Of a DNA stretch of 64,000 nucleotides, positions 1-11,535 are shown piece after piece. Source of the DNA: Vibrio barjaei. Lineage in GTDB: Bacteria > Pseudomonadota > Gammaproteobacteria > Enterobacterales > Vibrionaceae. A program made the translations under genes and the position numbers. The DNA lies in the NCBI RefSeq assembly GCF_001639065.2, contig NZ_LQXO02000013.1:1-64000 (forward strand), in the 5' to 3' direction. The stretch's first letter is position 1. Each line of letters starts with the position of its first letter. The notes below the pieces were generated by a model, which worked only from the letters and a program-made list of their open reading frames with translations, did not search any database and was not told the DNA's origin.

Positions 1-3000
1 TCACCATTACGGGTACTAACGACCAGCCAACATTTAATGCCAACAGTAAGCTTGTTGGTGCTGTGACTGAAGCGGGCCACGATGACGATGGCAATGTTAT
101 ATCAGGTACACCAACGGCTACCGGTACCTTGATTGCGGATGATGTAGACGCTGATGCACAGTTGAAGTTTGCTGTGGACAATGGCGACAGTCCTTACGGC
201 AAACTTGTGGTGCAAGAAGGCGGTCAATGGACCTTTACGCTAGATAACACCACGACTGAAACGCAAGCACTCAAAGAAGGTGAAACTAAAGACGTTAGCT
301 TTACGGTCAAAGTGACCGATGAGTTTGGTGCGGTGAGCACCGAAACGGTGACCATCACTATAACGGGTACCAATGATCAACCAACCTTTACTTCAAGCAC
401 TACTCTCGCGGCTACCGTTACTGAAGCTGGGCATACGGACTCTGGTGCTACGGTACCTGGAACGGATGTCGCAACTGGGACGCTAGTTGGTACTGATGTT
501 GACGCAGATAGCACGCTGACATATTACATCGAGAATGGTAATAGCGATTATGGAAACATGGTTGTGTTGCCGGATGGTCGATGGACCTTTACGCTGAACA
601 ATGATTCAGAGCAAACTCAAGCACTGAAAGAGGGGCAGACAAAAGACGTCAACTTTACAGTGACGGTTCGCGATGAGCACGGTGCTATTAATACTGAAGT
701 GGTGACCATTTCTATCAAAGGTACCAATGACAAACCAACCTTTGTTGACTCGAGCGAGCTATCGGGCAATGTTGTTGAATCAGGGCATTTGGACAATGGA
801 ACCGCTGTTCCAGGAACTCCATCGGCATCTGGTCAGCTGCATGCAGAAGATATTGATGCAGATGCTAAGTTAACCTTCTCTGTTGAAAATGGAGCAACGG
901 GTTATGGCAATTTAGTGGTTCAACCAAATGGCCAATGGACATTTGCACTAGACAATAACTCTTCGCTAACTCAGGCGCTAAGAGAAAATGAAACCAAAGA
1001 GTTGTCGTTTACCGTAAAAGTAACAGATGAATTTGGCGCGACTGATACTGAAGTCGTCAAAATTACCATCACAGGTACTAATGATAAGCCAACGATAACC
1101 CAATCAAGTGATCTGTCTGGCGATGTAAAAGAAGCAGGACATCAAGATGATGGCACGCCAGTTACTGGTACTGCAGAGGTTGAAGGCACGCTGATTGGTG
1201 CTGACGTAGATGCGGGCTCAAGCCTCACTTTCTCAATCGATGATGGCAGCAGTGACTATGGCACATTGGTTGTCGACGATGATGGTGACTGGAAGTTTAC
1301 TCTAGATAATACGTCTTCTCAGGTGCAATCTTTGAAAGAAGGTCAGAGCCACGATGTTACTTTCACTGTGAAAGTACGGGATGAATTAGGCGCGATTAAC
1401 ACTGAAACCGTCACCATTACAGTTAAGGGCACGAATGACCAACCGACATTTACTAGTTCTAGTGTTCTTAATGGGGCTGTCACAGAGGCCGGACACTTAG
1501 ATGACGGAACGGTTGTTGCGGGTGTCGCCGTTGCCGCTGGAACATTGACTGCGACAGATGTTGATGCGGATGCTCAGCTTAAGTTCTCCGTGGATAATGG
1601 AAGCAATGATTATGGCGAATTGGTGGTTCAGGAAAATGGCCAATGGAAGTTCACATTAGACAACAACTCCGTACATACACAAGCACTGAGAGAAAATGAA
1701 ACTAAAGAGCTTTCATTTACGGTTAAGGTCACTGATGAGTTTGGCGCAGTAAATACTGAAGTCGTCAAAATCAATATTACAGGGACCAATGATCAACCAC
1801 AGATCACGAGCGCTAGCAATCTGACCGGCACTGTAATTGAGGCCGGAAATAATGATGACGGTACGATTGTTTCCGGAGTCACTCAAGCGACAGGTACGCT
1901 GGTTGGCTCTGATGCAGATGCCGGCAGTAATCTAACGTACTACGTTAATGATGGTAGTAGTGACTTTGGCAACTTAGTTGTTTTACCAGATGGTCAATGG
2001 ACCTTTACATTAGATAATAACTCTCCCGAAACTCAGGCGCTCAAAGAGGGACAAACTCAGGATATTCACTTTACCGTTACGGTAAGAGATGAGTTGGGTG
2101 CGCTAAATACTGAAGTCATTACTATTTCGGTAAAAGGTACTAACGATCAACCTACGTTTACCAATGCAAGTGACTTAAGTGGTTCGGTGGTCGAGGCCGG
2201 AAATTTAGATGACGGAACTTTTGTCGCTGGTACACGAATTGCCACTGGTACATTGCACGGTACTGATATCGATGCAGATGCACAGTTGACTTTCTCTGTC
2301 GACAACGGTTCGACACCATATGGTAACCTGGTAGTTCAGCCAAACGGTGAGTGGCGATTTACTCTAAATAATCGCTCAAGTGCAACTCAAGCTTTAAGAG
2401 AAGGTGAAACTAAAGAGCTCTCTTTCAATGTTAAAGTGACCGACGAGTTCGGAGCAGTGAGTACAGAAGTTGTAACCATCGATATTACGGGCACTAATGA
2501 TGCACCAAATATCAAGATCACTGGCAACCAAAACCTAGTAGAAGATGGAGTCGAATCTCGTTCTGGAAACTTGAGAGACCAAGATCCTGATGCTAACGAC
2601 GACCATACTTGGGAAATTACTGATAGTAACGGTGGTGTTGGTGAATACGGCACTCTGACTATTTTTGAGAATGCCAATGGTGTCACCAAATGGCGATACG
2701 ATCTAGAAGCATCCACCGCTCAAAGTGGTAAAGTGCAAGCATTGGCTCATGGTGAAGTAGTCACGGAAACATTTACCATCAAAGTGACCGATGAGTTCGG
2801 TGCGGTTAATGAAAAAACCATCACGCTAAATATCACGGGGACCAACGATCAGCCAGTCATTAATGGAGACTTTGTAGGTAGTGTTACCGAAGATGATTTC
2901 CCTAACAATGACCCCTCTCAGCCAATCAAATTTGTCGGCCAGCTTGATCCAGGAGATGTCGATACAAATGACACACATTCATGGTCTTTGAATACCGGGA

Positions 3001-6000
3001 AAGGACAGTTTGGTACCATTTCTATCGATCCAGTGACTGGTGAATGGACTTACACCCTCAATAATAGCAACCCATCTGTGCAAGCATTAAGACCGGGAGA
3101 TACACCGCTAACGGAAACCTTTACCGTCACGGTTAAAGACAGCTCAGGTCAATCCAATGGTTCTGATACTCAAACCATTACTATCAATATTTCTGGAACG
3201 AATGATGCGCCAGAACTTGCGGGAACCACAACTGGTAGCGTTATCGAAGATACTCCAGGACGTGAAGTGGCGACGGGTAACCTTGCCGTATCTGACATTG
3301 ATTCTACTGATTCTCATTCTTGGCAGGTTCAGGGTGAGAATCCAGTCAATGGAAAAGCGACGGGCACCTACGGTCAGCTGTCGGTTGATGATAATGGTAA
3401 GTGGACCTATGAGCTAGACAGTGACTCACTGGCTACTCGCTCAATACCACCAGGTATGACGGTAACAGATACTTTCCAAGTTGTTGTAACGGACGCTGGC
3501 GGTTTAACAGACACGATTACTGTTACGGTATCCGTTGCGGGCACCAACAGTGAACCAGAAATTGTTGTTAAACCTGAATATACCGTTATAGAAGATGGAG
3601 CCGCCTTGAGTGGAACGATCATTGCGGGTATTCCGACCCAAGATCAACTAGATAACAATGTTATCGGTGGTGGTGATCCAGATCAGGGTGAAATCGTCTC
3701 TTGGAGTGTATTGCAAAGTGGTCAGTACGGTACTTTCAGTATTGATGAAGCAACAGGTACATGGACTTATGTGCTGAACAATAACCATCCAGTTGTGGAC
3801 TCGCTTGATAAGGGAGACATATTACCAGGTGGTGACACGGTTCAGGTACGGGTTAGAGATAAGTATGGTGTTGAGTCGATTCAAGAAATCAAGATTGTCA
3901 TCGAAGGTGAAAATGACGCACCGAACATCACTGGCGCTCAAAATAAGGTTATTTTTGAAGATGCTATAGAAGCGGGTCAATATACAACATCGGGTCAATT
4001 AAGTTCTGGTGATGTTGATGCGGACGATGTTCATCAGTGGGAAATCAGTGATTCGAACAACGGTCGTGGTGAGTATGGCACGCTTACAATGGACTCGAAT
4101 GGCAAGTGGACGTTTACCTATGACCAACAAAGCAAGCTTTCTGAAATCCGAGCATTGAAACCTGGGCAGATTGTCACCGATGAATTTGAAGTGAAAGTAA
4201 CGGATAGTCAAGGCGCTACTTCTGTTGAAACCGTTACGATTCAAATTGAAGGCCAGAATGACGCACCAGTTGTCACAGGAGACGTGTCCGCTACTTATGT
4301 AGAGGACAATGGAACAGATGATACCAGCGATGATTCTACACCAATTGAGGGACAATTAGTTCTCACTGATTATGATAATGATGATAAAGCCGAAGTGGTT
4401 ATCTCTTCAGGACAAAGTCACAACGTCTATAACGGTTTAAGTGGTGAGCTCTCAATCGATAAAGATGGTAAATGGTCATTTGTACCGAAAAATGATGTTT
4501 TACAATCGCTTGCCGAGGGTGAAACCGAGACTGAAGTCTTTACCATTTTGGTGACAGATAGAAATGGTGCAACAGTTACCCAAGATATTACGATTACGAT
4601 TGAAGGCCGGAATGATGTACCAGTTATTTCAGGTGAATCAACAGGTACCGTAGTGGAAGATGGCACGGCAGCGCAGTTTGGTGTCGATCTTACGCGAACT
4701 GATGGCCAATTGTCTGCCGTTGATGTAGACAACAACAGTTCTATTGTAAGTTGGTCAATAGAGAGTAGTGGTGCATCGGGTAGCGCTCCTTCGGGTCTTG
4801 GCACTTATGGGACCTTGACTCTTGGCAATGACGGTAAATGGACTTACGTTCTTGATAATTCATTACCAGCGACGCAAGCATTGATTGCGGGTGAAACGGT
4901 ACAAGAAAAATTCTATGTTGTTGCGACGGATAACGACGGCGGGGTTTCAAACCGTCAAGAAATTGTAATTGATGTTATAGGTCAACAAGATCCAGGTGAT
5001 GGTTCTGGTAGCGGCGGTATCATTCCTGTTGACGTCTCCGAACTAGAAGTCACGGAAGATCAACAATTGGTTGATAGAGACTCTTTCATTTTCCCTATTC
5101 CACCAGGTGCGAATTTTATACCCGTAAACGGTGGTGTTTATGGACAGCTTGTTAGAACGGCAACTGGCGGTTGGAAATATGAATTGGACAACGATTCTGT
5201 GCTTGTTCAAGGCCTTGATGAAGGTGAGACAGCAACTGAGTCATGGCGAATTGTTGTTGGTCCGTTCTACATAGACGTCAATGTCACGATTAATGGTTCT
5301 GCGGATAAACCAGAAATTACTTACAACACGGACATTACAAAACCCCAAGATGATACGGTGTTGCTCGGAGAAGCACATGAAGATGTGACAGATTCTATAT
5401 CGGGTGTACTGGGTGTAGATGATGCTGATCTAGGTGATTCACATGTATGGGCAGTAGAAGATATACAGGGTGAATATGGTACGTTAACTATCGACCCTGA
5501 TACTGGTAAATGGACGTACGTACTAGATCCATCAAAAGAGCTTCCTGCCGAAAAAGAGGTGTTTGATACATTCTACGTAACCGTGACTGATACTGAAGCT
5601 GGTGAGGGAGCGAGTACTAAATCGGATCGCCGAGAAGTCCAAGTGAAGGTAATAGGGTCAGCCGAAAACTTCGAAAACCCTAACCCGAATGATGAAAAAT
5701 ATATCGTCAAGACTATCACTGCCAATGAAGACAATAGCGATAGTAATGAAACAGGTACAGGTCCTTCTGAGATTGTCATTAGCTCGGATAACGCAGGTGG
5801 GCCTTTGGTACTAGATCCGAACATTGAGCTTGGAAGTCAGATTACCTGGACTTTAGTTGATGGCAATGGAACGTACGGCAGTATTGTCGTTAATGATGAT
5901 GGTTCTTGGGTCTTTACTTTAGATAACGACAGTCGAGCTGTGCAATCACTCCAAGAGGGAGAAACCAAGCACGATGTTTTTGAGGTTTACGCTGTAGACC

Positions 6001-9000
6001 AATACGGAAAAACTATTGTTGATGACAATGGTTTGCCACAAACACTCGAGATAGTTATTGATGTGAATGGTCAAAATGATGCGCCAACGCTCAAGGCTAA
6101 TGTTGAAGAAACCATAGTTGCCGATGATGTTGATCAAACAATATCCGGAAAACTCGCAGTGACTGATATTGATACTCAAGATCAAGGGCATCATACATGG
6201 GTTGCAACTCCTAACAACGTTGATAATGCCTATGGTACGTTGGTGTTTAATGCTGATGGCACATGGTCTTATAAAGTGGATCCAAATAACCCAGACATTA
6301 TTGCGTTGGGGGCTAATGAAACTATTGAGCAAACTTGGACAGTCGTCGTTACTGACCCGAAAGGTGCAACAGCTACACAAACTCTAACCATTAACATTCA
6401 AGGTGAAAACCAAGCACCTACGATGACGACTGTTGATGGAGCTGTGACTGAAGATGTCATCGATAGCGGTGGAACGACAGTATCAGTAACTAAGGCTATT
6501 GTATTAGATGATCTTGATACTAACGATACTGTTACGTTAGACCCTACTAATTTGGATGGTACTTATGGTCACTTTACCGTTGACCCATCTACAAATACTT
6601 GGAAATACGTTCTATTCAACGACAAGCCTCACGTTCAATCATTAGGTGAAGGCGTCACGGTAACGGAAGAGTTCACAATACGCGCAACCGATCAATTCGG
6701 TGCTGAAGTGACTCAAAAAGTAGAAGTGACGGTCGTCGGCTCTAACGATCAACCAACCGTATCAGGCTCGGCTTCCGGCTCAGTAAGTGATGCTTTGGGT
6801 AGCACCGCGGCAGGTAAAGTCACGGTCTCCGATGTTGACGTTGGTGATACTCATACCTTCTCTGTAAAACAAGACTCAAATCTTGGTACGTTCACTGTCG
6901 ATAACAACGGTAACTGGAAGTTCGTGGTTGACGAGAACAATCCAGAGATTAATGCGTTAGCTAAAGGGCAGACTAAAACTATTCAAGTGAGTGTTGTCGC
7001 AACAGACAGTTCTGGCGTAACGACAACAGAAGAGTCCAACGAGCATGTCATTAATATCACTATTGTCGGTACCAACGATGCACCGCAAATTGTGGATATT
7101 GGCGAACAAATGGCGACGGAAAACACCACGACGCAGCTTACTGGTAACTTTGACTCTGGTGATGTTGATACTGTTAATGTGGCGGATAGTCATCACTGGC
7201 AAGTAGTCTCTGGTGATCCAAGAGGCGAGCTGACAGTCGATCCGGTGACTGGTGCTTGGACCTTCAATCTGACTGGTGATTTTGAATATTTATCAGAAGG
7301 TGAAACGCTGTCTAGCCCGTTGAGCTATCAAGTGAAAGTCACGGATGAACACGGTGCCTCAGATACTATTACTGTCAATTTCCAAGTGACAGGTACCAAC
7401 GATGCTCCAACCATTGTCGCTGCAAATACTGTTGCCACAGGAACCGTACATGAAGATCCGGCAGGAGTAGAATCTGGCACGGCTAATGGTGTGGTGACGA
7501 TAGCTGACGTTGATCATAACGACACTCACAGCTATAGCTTGAGTAACTCCGGTATGGTGACGGAAATCCAAGGTACGTACGGTACGCTTAAGCTAATTGC
7601 AGGAGATACACCGGAAAGTGTCAAGTGGGAGTATGTATTAGACCAAGATAAAGCCAACAGTCTTAACGATGGTCCAGTCACTGAAAACTTTGACCTATTT
7701 ATTGAGAGCTTGGTTGGTGGTGTAGCTCAAGGCGATGCAATCAAGCAGACAATTGAAGTCACGGTCGAAGGCCGTAACGACGCAGCGATAGTTGCGCCAG
7801 AGTCTCAAACTCATGCCGAAACCGATGCACCGCTGCAGATGTCAGGCAATCTCAACTCGACGGATGTCGATAACCCTGACGATACATTTACGGTTCAAAA
7901 CAATAAGCAAGGCACATACGGTACGTTTAGCATCGATGCCAACGGCGAATGGACGTTTGTGGCTAACCAAGCATTCAATTCTTTGAATGTTGGTCAAAGT
8001 GTTGAAGAAACCTTTGCTGTTACTACTATCGATGGAACGCCAACGAGTGTGACGGTGAAGATCGAGGGTACCAATGATGCCGCTACGGTAAGTGTTGGCT
8101 CTGTGGAGCGAGATGAAACGGATGCTCCATTGACAATTACAGATACCTTAACGTCTAGTGATGTTGATAACGCGGATAATACCTTTACGCCTAGCAGCAA
8201 AGTAGGGACGTACGGTACGTTCAGTATTGATGCCAATGGTGTTTGGACATTTGTTGCCAAAGAGTCATTTGACCATTTAAACGTCGGTCAAAGCGTCTCA
8301 GAAACGTTTGATGTCACCTCTGTTGATGGCACGCCATCGACTGTTACGGTGAAAATCAACGGTACCAACGATGCTGCAGACATTAGTGCTGCTACTGAGA
8401 ACCTTACAGAAAGTAACAGCATACTAACGGCTAACGGGACGCTGACGGCAGATGACCCTGATAATCCAAATAACGTATTTGTTGCTCAAAATGGGACAGT
8501 GGGCAACTTAGGTACGTTTACCCTGACGGCAGCGGGCGTGTGGACATTCACCGCCAAGAGTAATTTCGATAACCTAGCAGAAGGTCAGAAAGCAGAAGAG
8601 AGCTTTACGGTGACTTCTATTGATGGCACGACCTCTGAGGTGAAGATAGTCATCACGGGTACTAATGATGCTGCCACAGTGAGCAGTGCAGATGTGACCT
8701 TGCAGGAAACAGACGCGGTGCTGAGTACAAGTGGCACATTAACCTCTTCAGATATCGATAACCCTGATAATAAGTTCCAGGAACAGACCAATGTCGCTGG
8801 TAACCATGGTACGTTCTCTATCGATGCTGATGGAAACTGGACGTATATTGCAGACGAGTCATTCAATAGTTTAAATGTGGGCCAATCGGTCGATGATACC
8901 TTTAACGTGAAATCTGTGGATGGCACCGTATCGACAGTCAAAGTAACCATCCAAGGCACCAATGATGCACCAAGCATCACTGGTGATTTTGCCAAAGGTG

Positions 9001-10247
9001 TTCAAGAAGGCGTGACTGATTCTGTGTCCGGTACAGTGAACATCACTGATGTGGATAGTGCCTCGGTGACTCGCTCGTTGCGTAACGGGACATTGAGTGG
9101 TGATACATTTACTGCGACAGGCCAGTATGGGACGCTTACATTCAACGTGACGACTGGCGTGTGGGCGTACGTATTACTTACTGGCAGCAGTAATGCACTC
9201 ACCGGAGACCAAACTGCTACCGAGACGTTCTATATTGAAGCCACAGATGGTGCTCCTGGTGGTGATAGCGTACAGCCAATCACTATCACAGTGACGGGGA
9301 ATAAAGGTCAGATTGGCGATAGTTCGATTGACGACATTCTTACCGCTACCTCAGGTGATGAATGGCTATTTGGTAATTCTATTCCTACTGGCGGCGGTAT
9401 TAGTGGGGACACCGATTCGCAAGATACTTTCCGTTGGGAAACGGCGAGCCTCGCTGGAACGGATACGATCAAAGACTTTGATGTACGTGACTTTGCAGCC
9501 ACTGACCCAACCGTGAAACATGATGTGGTTGACCTAACTGCAGTCGACTTTAAAGCGGACCAGCAATTAACAGATCAGTTGAGTGTGTCAGAGCAGTCTG
9601 GTGATACAGTTATTGCTATCAGTGATAGTGGGGCAGTGTTACAGTCTATTGTATTGGAAGGTGTGACACTGACATCGCTTCTAGGTGTGTCTCAACAGGA
9701 AGTGGACAGTATGACGCCAACTGAGGTGCTACTGGCACTACATCAATCTGAGCAGCTCACGCTACCCGACCAAATTCACATTGGTACAGGAGCATCTGAG
9801 ACGTTAATTGGTACTGATGAGAGTGACATTATCTACGGCGGTGGCGGTAATGATATTCTTACCGGTGGAGATGGCTTTGATTTATTCTTGTTTACTGAGG
9901 AAGGTGCTGGCACCACCACCAACCCTGCAGAGCAAACCGTAACGGATTTCCATATTGGCGATGATAAGTTGGATATCTCTGACTTGTTGCCAGATCACGA
10001 CAATTTAGGTGATTTGCTAGGAAACATTACCATCACGGTTAATGATGATCCGAACGACAACACTGATCCTGCGACAACAGTTATCAGTGTCACCAACAAT
10101 GGTGAGCAAACGGATATTACTCTTGAGGGTATTGGGTGGAATGACTTGGGTATTGCCGATAGTAATGTAATGACTGATCAAGGAAATCATCAGTCAGAGT
10201 TACTGAATCAGCTAGACCACTTGAGCATCATTAAGGTAGACCCGTAG
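1..10247 (+). CDS. Giant VCBS-repeat RTX-type adhesin, 5' end outside the window
   Basis: The frame is open from the left edge (first full codon at base 3), so the true start lies upstream; about 3414 residues are visible. They form some 26 tandem units of roughly 100 residues, each with a DADADxxL-type core, a WTFTLDN-like strand, QALKEGET, a TVTDEFGA-like strand and a closing I-x-GTNDxP linker, as in VCBS/cadherin-like repeats. The first seven units are almost alike; later units diverge and shorten. Near base 9790-9890 there is one RTX-like glycine/aspartate nonapeptide stretch (GGGGNDILTGGDG), followed by a type I secretion C-terminal target region to the stop. Inference: a calcium-stiffened surface adhesin or biofilm protein of the LapA/BapA type, exported by a type I secretion system. 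No secretion genes lie in the window. A bidirectional hairpin follows the stop. Confidence 0.93.
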   Translation, partial: TITGTNDQPTFNANSKLVGAVTEAGHDDDGNVISGTPTATGTLIADDVDADAQLKFAVDNGDSPYGKLVVQEGGQWTFTLDNTTTETQALKEGETKDVSFTVKVTDEFGAVSTETVTITITGTNDQPTFTSSTTLAATVTEAGHTDSGATVPGTDVATGTLVGTDVDADSTLTYYIENGNSDYGNMVVLPDGRWTFTLNNDSEQTQALKEGQTKDVNFTVTVRDEHGAINTEVVTISIKGTNDKPTFVDSSELSGNVVESGHLDNGTAVPGTPSASGQLHAEDIDADAKLTFSVENGATGYGNLVVQPNGQWTFALDNNSSLTQALRENETKELSFTVKVTDEFGATDTEVVKITITGTNDKPTITQSSDLSGDVKEAGHQDDGTPVTGTAEVEGTLIGADVDAGSSLTFSIDDGSSDYGTLVVDDDGDWKFTLDNTSSQVQSLKEGQSHDVTFTVKVRDELGAINTETVTITVKGTNDQPTFTSSSVLNGAVTEAGHLDDGTVVAGVAVAAGTLTATDVDADAQLKFSVDNGSNDYGELVVQENGQWKFTLDNNSVHTQALRENETKELSFTVKVTDEFGAVNTEVVKINITGTNDQPQITSASNLTGTVIEAGNNDDGTIVSGVTQATGTLVGSDADAGSNLTYYVNDGSSDFGNLVVLPDGQWTFTLDNNSPETQALKEGQTQDIHFTVTVRDELGALNTEVITISVKGTNDQPTFTNASDLSGSVVEAGNLDDGTFVAGTRIATGTLHGTDIDADAQLTFSVDNGSTPYGNLVVQPNGEWRFTLNNRSSATQALREGETKELSFNVKVTDEFGAVSTEVVTIDITGTNDAPNIKITGNQNLVEDGVESRSGNLRDQDPDANDDHTWEITDSNGGVGEYGTLTIFENANGVTKWRYDLEASTAQSGKVQALAHGEVVTETFTIKVTDEFGAVNEKTITLNITGTNDQPVINGDFVGSVTEDDFPNNDPSQPIKFVGQLDPGDVDTNDTHSWSLNTGKGQFGTISIDPVTGEWTYTLNNSNPSVQALRPGDTPLTETFTVTVKDSSGQSNGSDTQTITINISGTNDAPELAGTTTGSVIEDTPGREVATGNLAVSDIDSTDSHSWQVQGENPVNGKATGTYGQLSVDDNGKWTYELDSDSLATRSIPPGMTVTDTFQVVVTDAGGLTDTITVTVSVAGTNSEPEIVVKPEYTVIEDGAALSGTIIAGIPTQDQLDNNVIGGGDPDQGEIVSWSVLQSGQYGTFSIDEATGTWTYVLNNNHPVVDSLDKGDILPGGDTVQVRVRDKYGVESIQEIKIVIEGENDAPNITGAQNKVIFEDAIEAGQYTTSGQLSSGDVDADDVHQWEISDSNNGRGEYGTLTMDSNGKWTFTYDQQSKLSEIRALKPGQIVTDEFEVKVTDSQGATSVETVTIQIEGQNDAPVVTGDVSATYVEDNGTDDTSDDSTPIEGQLVLTDYDNDDKAEVVISSGQSHNVYNGLSGELSIDKDGKWSFVPKNDVLQSLAEGETETEVFTILVTDRNGATVTQDITITIEGRNDVPVISGESTGTVVEDGTAAQFGVDLTRTDGQLSAVDVDNNSSIVSWSIESSGASGSAPSGLGTYGTLTLGNDGKWTYVLDNSLPATQALIAGETVQEKFYVVATDNDGGVSNRQEIVIDVIGQQDPGDGSGSGGIIPVDVSELEVTEDQQLVDRDSFIFPIPPGANFIPVNGGVYGQLVRTATGGWKYELDNDSVLVQGLDEGETATESWRIVVGPFYIDVNVTINGSADKPEITYNTDITKPQDDTVLLGEAHEDVTDSISGVLGVDDADLGDSHVWAVEDIQGEYGTLTIDPDTGKWTYVLDPSKELPAEKEVFDTFYVTVTDTEAGEGASTKSDRREVQVKVIGSAENFENPNPNDEKYIVKTITANEDNSDSNETGTGPSEIVISSDNAGGPLVLDPNIELGSQITWTLVDGNGTYGSIVVNDDGSWVFTLDNDSRAVQSLQEGETKHDVFEVYAVDQYGKTIVDDNGLPQTLEIVIDVNGQNDAPTLKANVEETIVADDVDQTISGKLAVTDIDTQDQGHHTWVATPNNVDNAYGTLVFNADGTWSYKVDPNNPDIIALGANETIEQTWTVVVTDPKGATATQTLTINIQGENQAPTMTTVDGAVTEDVIDSGGTTVSVTKAIVLDDLDTNDTVTLDPTNLDGTYGHFTVDPSTNTWKYVLFNDKPHVQSLGEGVTVTEEFTIRATDQFGAEVTQKVEVTVVGSNDQPTVSGSASGSVSDALGSTAAGKVTVSDVDVGDTHTFSVKQDSNLGTFTVDNNGNWKFVVDENNPEINALAKGQTKTIQVSVVATDSSGVTTTEESNEHVINITIVGTNDAPQIVDIGEQMATENTTTQLTGNFDSGDVDTVNVADSHHWQVVSGDPRGELTVDPVTGAWTFNLTGDFEYLSEGETLSSPLSYQVKVTDEHGASDTITVNFQVTGTNDAPTIVAANTVATGTVHEDPAGVESGTANGVVTIADVDHNDTHSYSLSNSGMVTEIQGTYGTLKLIAGDTPESVKWEYVLDQDKANSLNDGPVTENFDLFIESLVGGVAQGDAIKQTIEVTVEGRNDAAIVAPESQTHAETDAPLQMSGNLNSTDVDNPDDTFTVQNNKQGTYGTFSIDANGEWTFVANQAFNSLNVGQSVEETFAVTTIDGTPTSVTVKIEGTNDAATVSVGSVERDETDAPLTITDTLTSSDVDNADNTFTPSSKVGTYGTFSIDANGVWTFVAKESFDHLNVGQSVSETFDVTSVDGTPSTVTVKINGTNDAADISAATENLTESNSILTANGTLTADDPDNPNNVFVAQNGTVGNLGTFTLTAAGVWTFTAKSNFDNLAEGQKAEESFTVTSIDGTTSEVKIVITGTNDAATVSSADVTLQETDAVLSTSGTLTSSDIDNPDNKFQEQTNVAGNHGTFSIDADGNWTYIADESFNSLNVGQSVDDTFNVKSVDGTVSTVKVTIQGTNDAPSITGDFAKGVQEGVTDSVSGTVNITDVDSASVTRSLRNGTLSGDTFTATGQYGTLTFNVTTGVWAYVLLTGSSNALTGDQTATETFYIEATDGAPGGDSVQPITITVTGNKGQIGDSSIDDILTATSGDEWLFGNSIPTGGGISGDTDSQDTFRWETASLAGTDTIKDFDVRDFAATDPTVKHDVVDLTAVDFKADQQLTDQLSVSEQSGDTVIAISDSGAVLQSIVLEGVTLTSLLGVSQQEVDSMTPTEVLLALHQSEQLTLPDQIHIGTGASETLIGTDESDIIYGGGGNDILTGGDGFDLFLFTEEGAGTTTNPAEQTVTDFHIGDDKLDISDLLPDHDNLGDLLGNITITVNDDPNDNTDPATTVISVTNNGEQTDITLEGIGWNDLGIADSNVMTDQGNHQSELLNQLDHLSIIKVDP

Positions 10248-10267
10248 AGACGGGTCGTTATAGAACG

Positions 10268-10302
10268 AAAAAGGGCTGCGCGATGCGCAGCCCTTTGTTT
10301 TT
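10268..10302. terminator. Bidirectional rho-independent terminator
   Basis: A 12-bp stem AAAGGGCTGCGC / GCGCAGCCCTTT with a GAT loop is followed by a T-rich tract and preceded by an A-run. It sits between the convergent adhesin and sstT genes and can serve both. Confidence 0.85.
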
Positions 10303-10317
10303 TGGATGAGTACAATG

Positions 10318-11535
10318 TTAGCTCAATTTGTTCTGCTCTGCTTTACAAACCGCCGCAGTGAACACTACGTCTGTTGAGCTGTTCAGGGCTGTTTCTGCTG
10401 AATCTTGAATCACGCCGATAATAAAGCCAACAGCAACCACTTGCATCGCCACATCGTTCGAAATACCGAATAGACCACATGCTAGAGGGATGAGCAGTAG
10501 AGAACCACCTGCCACGCCTGACGCGCCACATGCTGATACAGCAGCAACAATACTAAGTAGCAATGCTGTCAGGATATCAATTTCAATGCCCATAGTATGA
10601 ACTGCTGCTAGTGTTAGCACAGTAATTGTAATCGCAGCACCAGCCATGTTAATGGTTGCGCCTAGTGGAATAGAGACTGAATAGGTATCTTCATCTAGGT
10701 CCAATTTTTCACAGAGTGTCATGTTGACTGGAATGTTTGCCGCACTTGAACGAGTGAAGAAAGCCGTTACGCCACTTTCACGAAGGCATTGGAATACAAG
10801 TGGATATGGATTCTCTTTGGTTTTTACATAAACGATGATTGGGTTCACAACAAGCGCGATGATCGCCATTGCAGTAAGTAGAACGAATAGCAGTTGCGCG
10901 TAACCAGCAAGTGCCGAAAAGCCCGTTGTTGCAAATGTATTAGCTACAAGACCAAAGATACCAAATGGCGCCAGACGGATAATAAAGCGCACGATCTGTG
11001 AAACACCATGACTCAGGTCTTCGAACACTGCTTTTGTCGTATCAGATGCGTGGTGTAGTGCTAAACCTAGACCAATAGCCCAAGCCAGAATACCAATATA
11101 GTTCGCGTTCATTAACGCACTGACCGGGTTATCTACAAGTTTAAACAACAGCGTGTGAAGAACTTCTGCAATACCTTGAGGTGGTGTTGCACCTTCCGCA
11201 CCAGCAACGAGCGTAAGCTCCGTTGGGAAAAGGAAGCTTAGTAATACCGCAGTCAAAGACGCGGAGAAAGTACCAATTAGATATAACACCACGATTGGGC
11301 GCATGTGAGTGGTTTGGTTTTTCTTTTGATTAGCAATAGAAGCTGCAACAAGAATGAAGACTAAAATTGGGGCAACAGCTTTCAATGCTCCAACAAACAG
11401 GCTACCAAGCATTCCGAAGCTTTGAGCAGTTGAAGGAGAAGCGAGTGCGAGGATAACACCAAAAACGATACCCGCTAGGATCTGGAGAACCAGGTTGCCA
11501 TTGGCATAGCGAGCTAACAAGCTAGAACTTTGCAT
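10318..11535 (-). CDS. sstT: Serine/threonine:sodium symporter SstT
   Basis: A 405-residue polytopic inner-membrane protein of the dicarboxylate/amino acid:cation symporter (DAACS) family. It has the features expected of SstT: a short N-terminal segment before the first membrane helix, the serine-rich re-entrant stretch [14 protein letters not shown], the NMAGAAI ion-binding helix, and the [19 protein letters not shown] hairpin. Its length matches the family (about 400-415). It imports serine and threonine with sodium. It appears monocistronic, with the shared terminator directly downstream. ATG start; identification rests on overall similarity to the family. Confidence 0.93.
   Translation of the reverse strand: MQSSSLLARYANGNLVLQILAGIVFGVILALASPSTAQSFGMLGSLFVGALKAVAPILVFILVAASIANQKKNQTTHMRPIVVLYLIGTFSASLTAVLLSFLFPTELTLVAGAEGATPPQGIAEVLHTLLFKLVDNPVSALMNANYIGILAWAIGLGLALHHASDTTKAVFEDLSHGVSQIVRFIIRLAPFGIFGLVANTFATTGFSALAGYAQLLFVLLTAMAIIALVVNPIIVYVKTKENPYPLVFQCLRESGVTAFFTRSSAANIPVNMTLCEKLDLDEDTYSVSIPLGATINMAGAAITITVLTLAAVHTMGIEIDILTALLLSIVAAVSACGASGVAGGSLLLIPLACGLFGISNDVAMQVVAVGFIIGVIQDSAETALNSSTDVVFTAAVCKAEQNKLS

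Noticed and set aside
1..10247. CRISPR or tandem DNA repeat array
   Set aside because: The repeats are about 300 bp, in frame and encode VCBS domains; they are not short spaced repeats.
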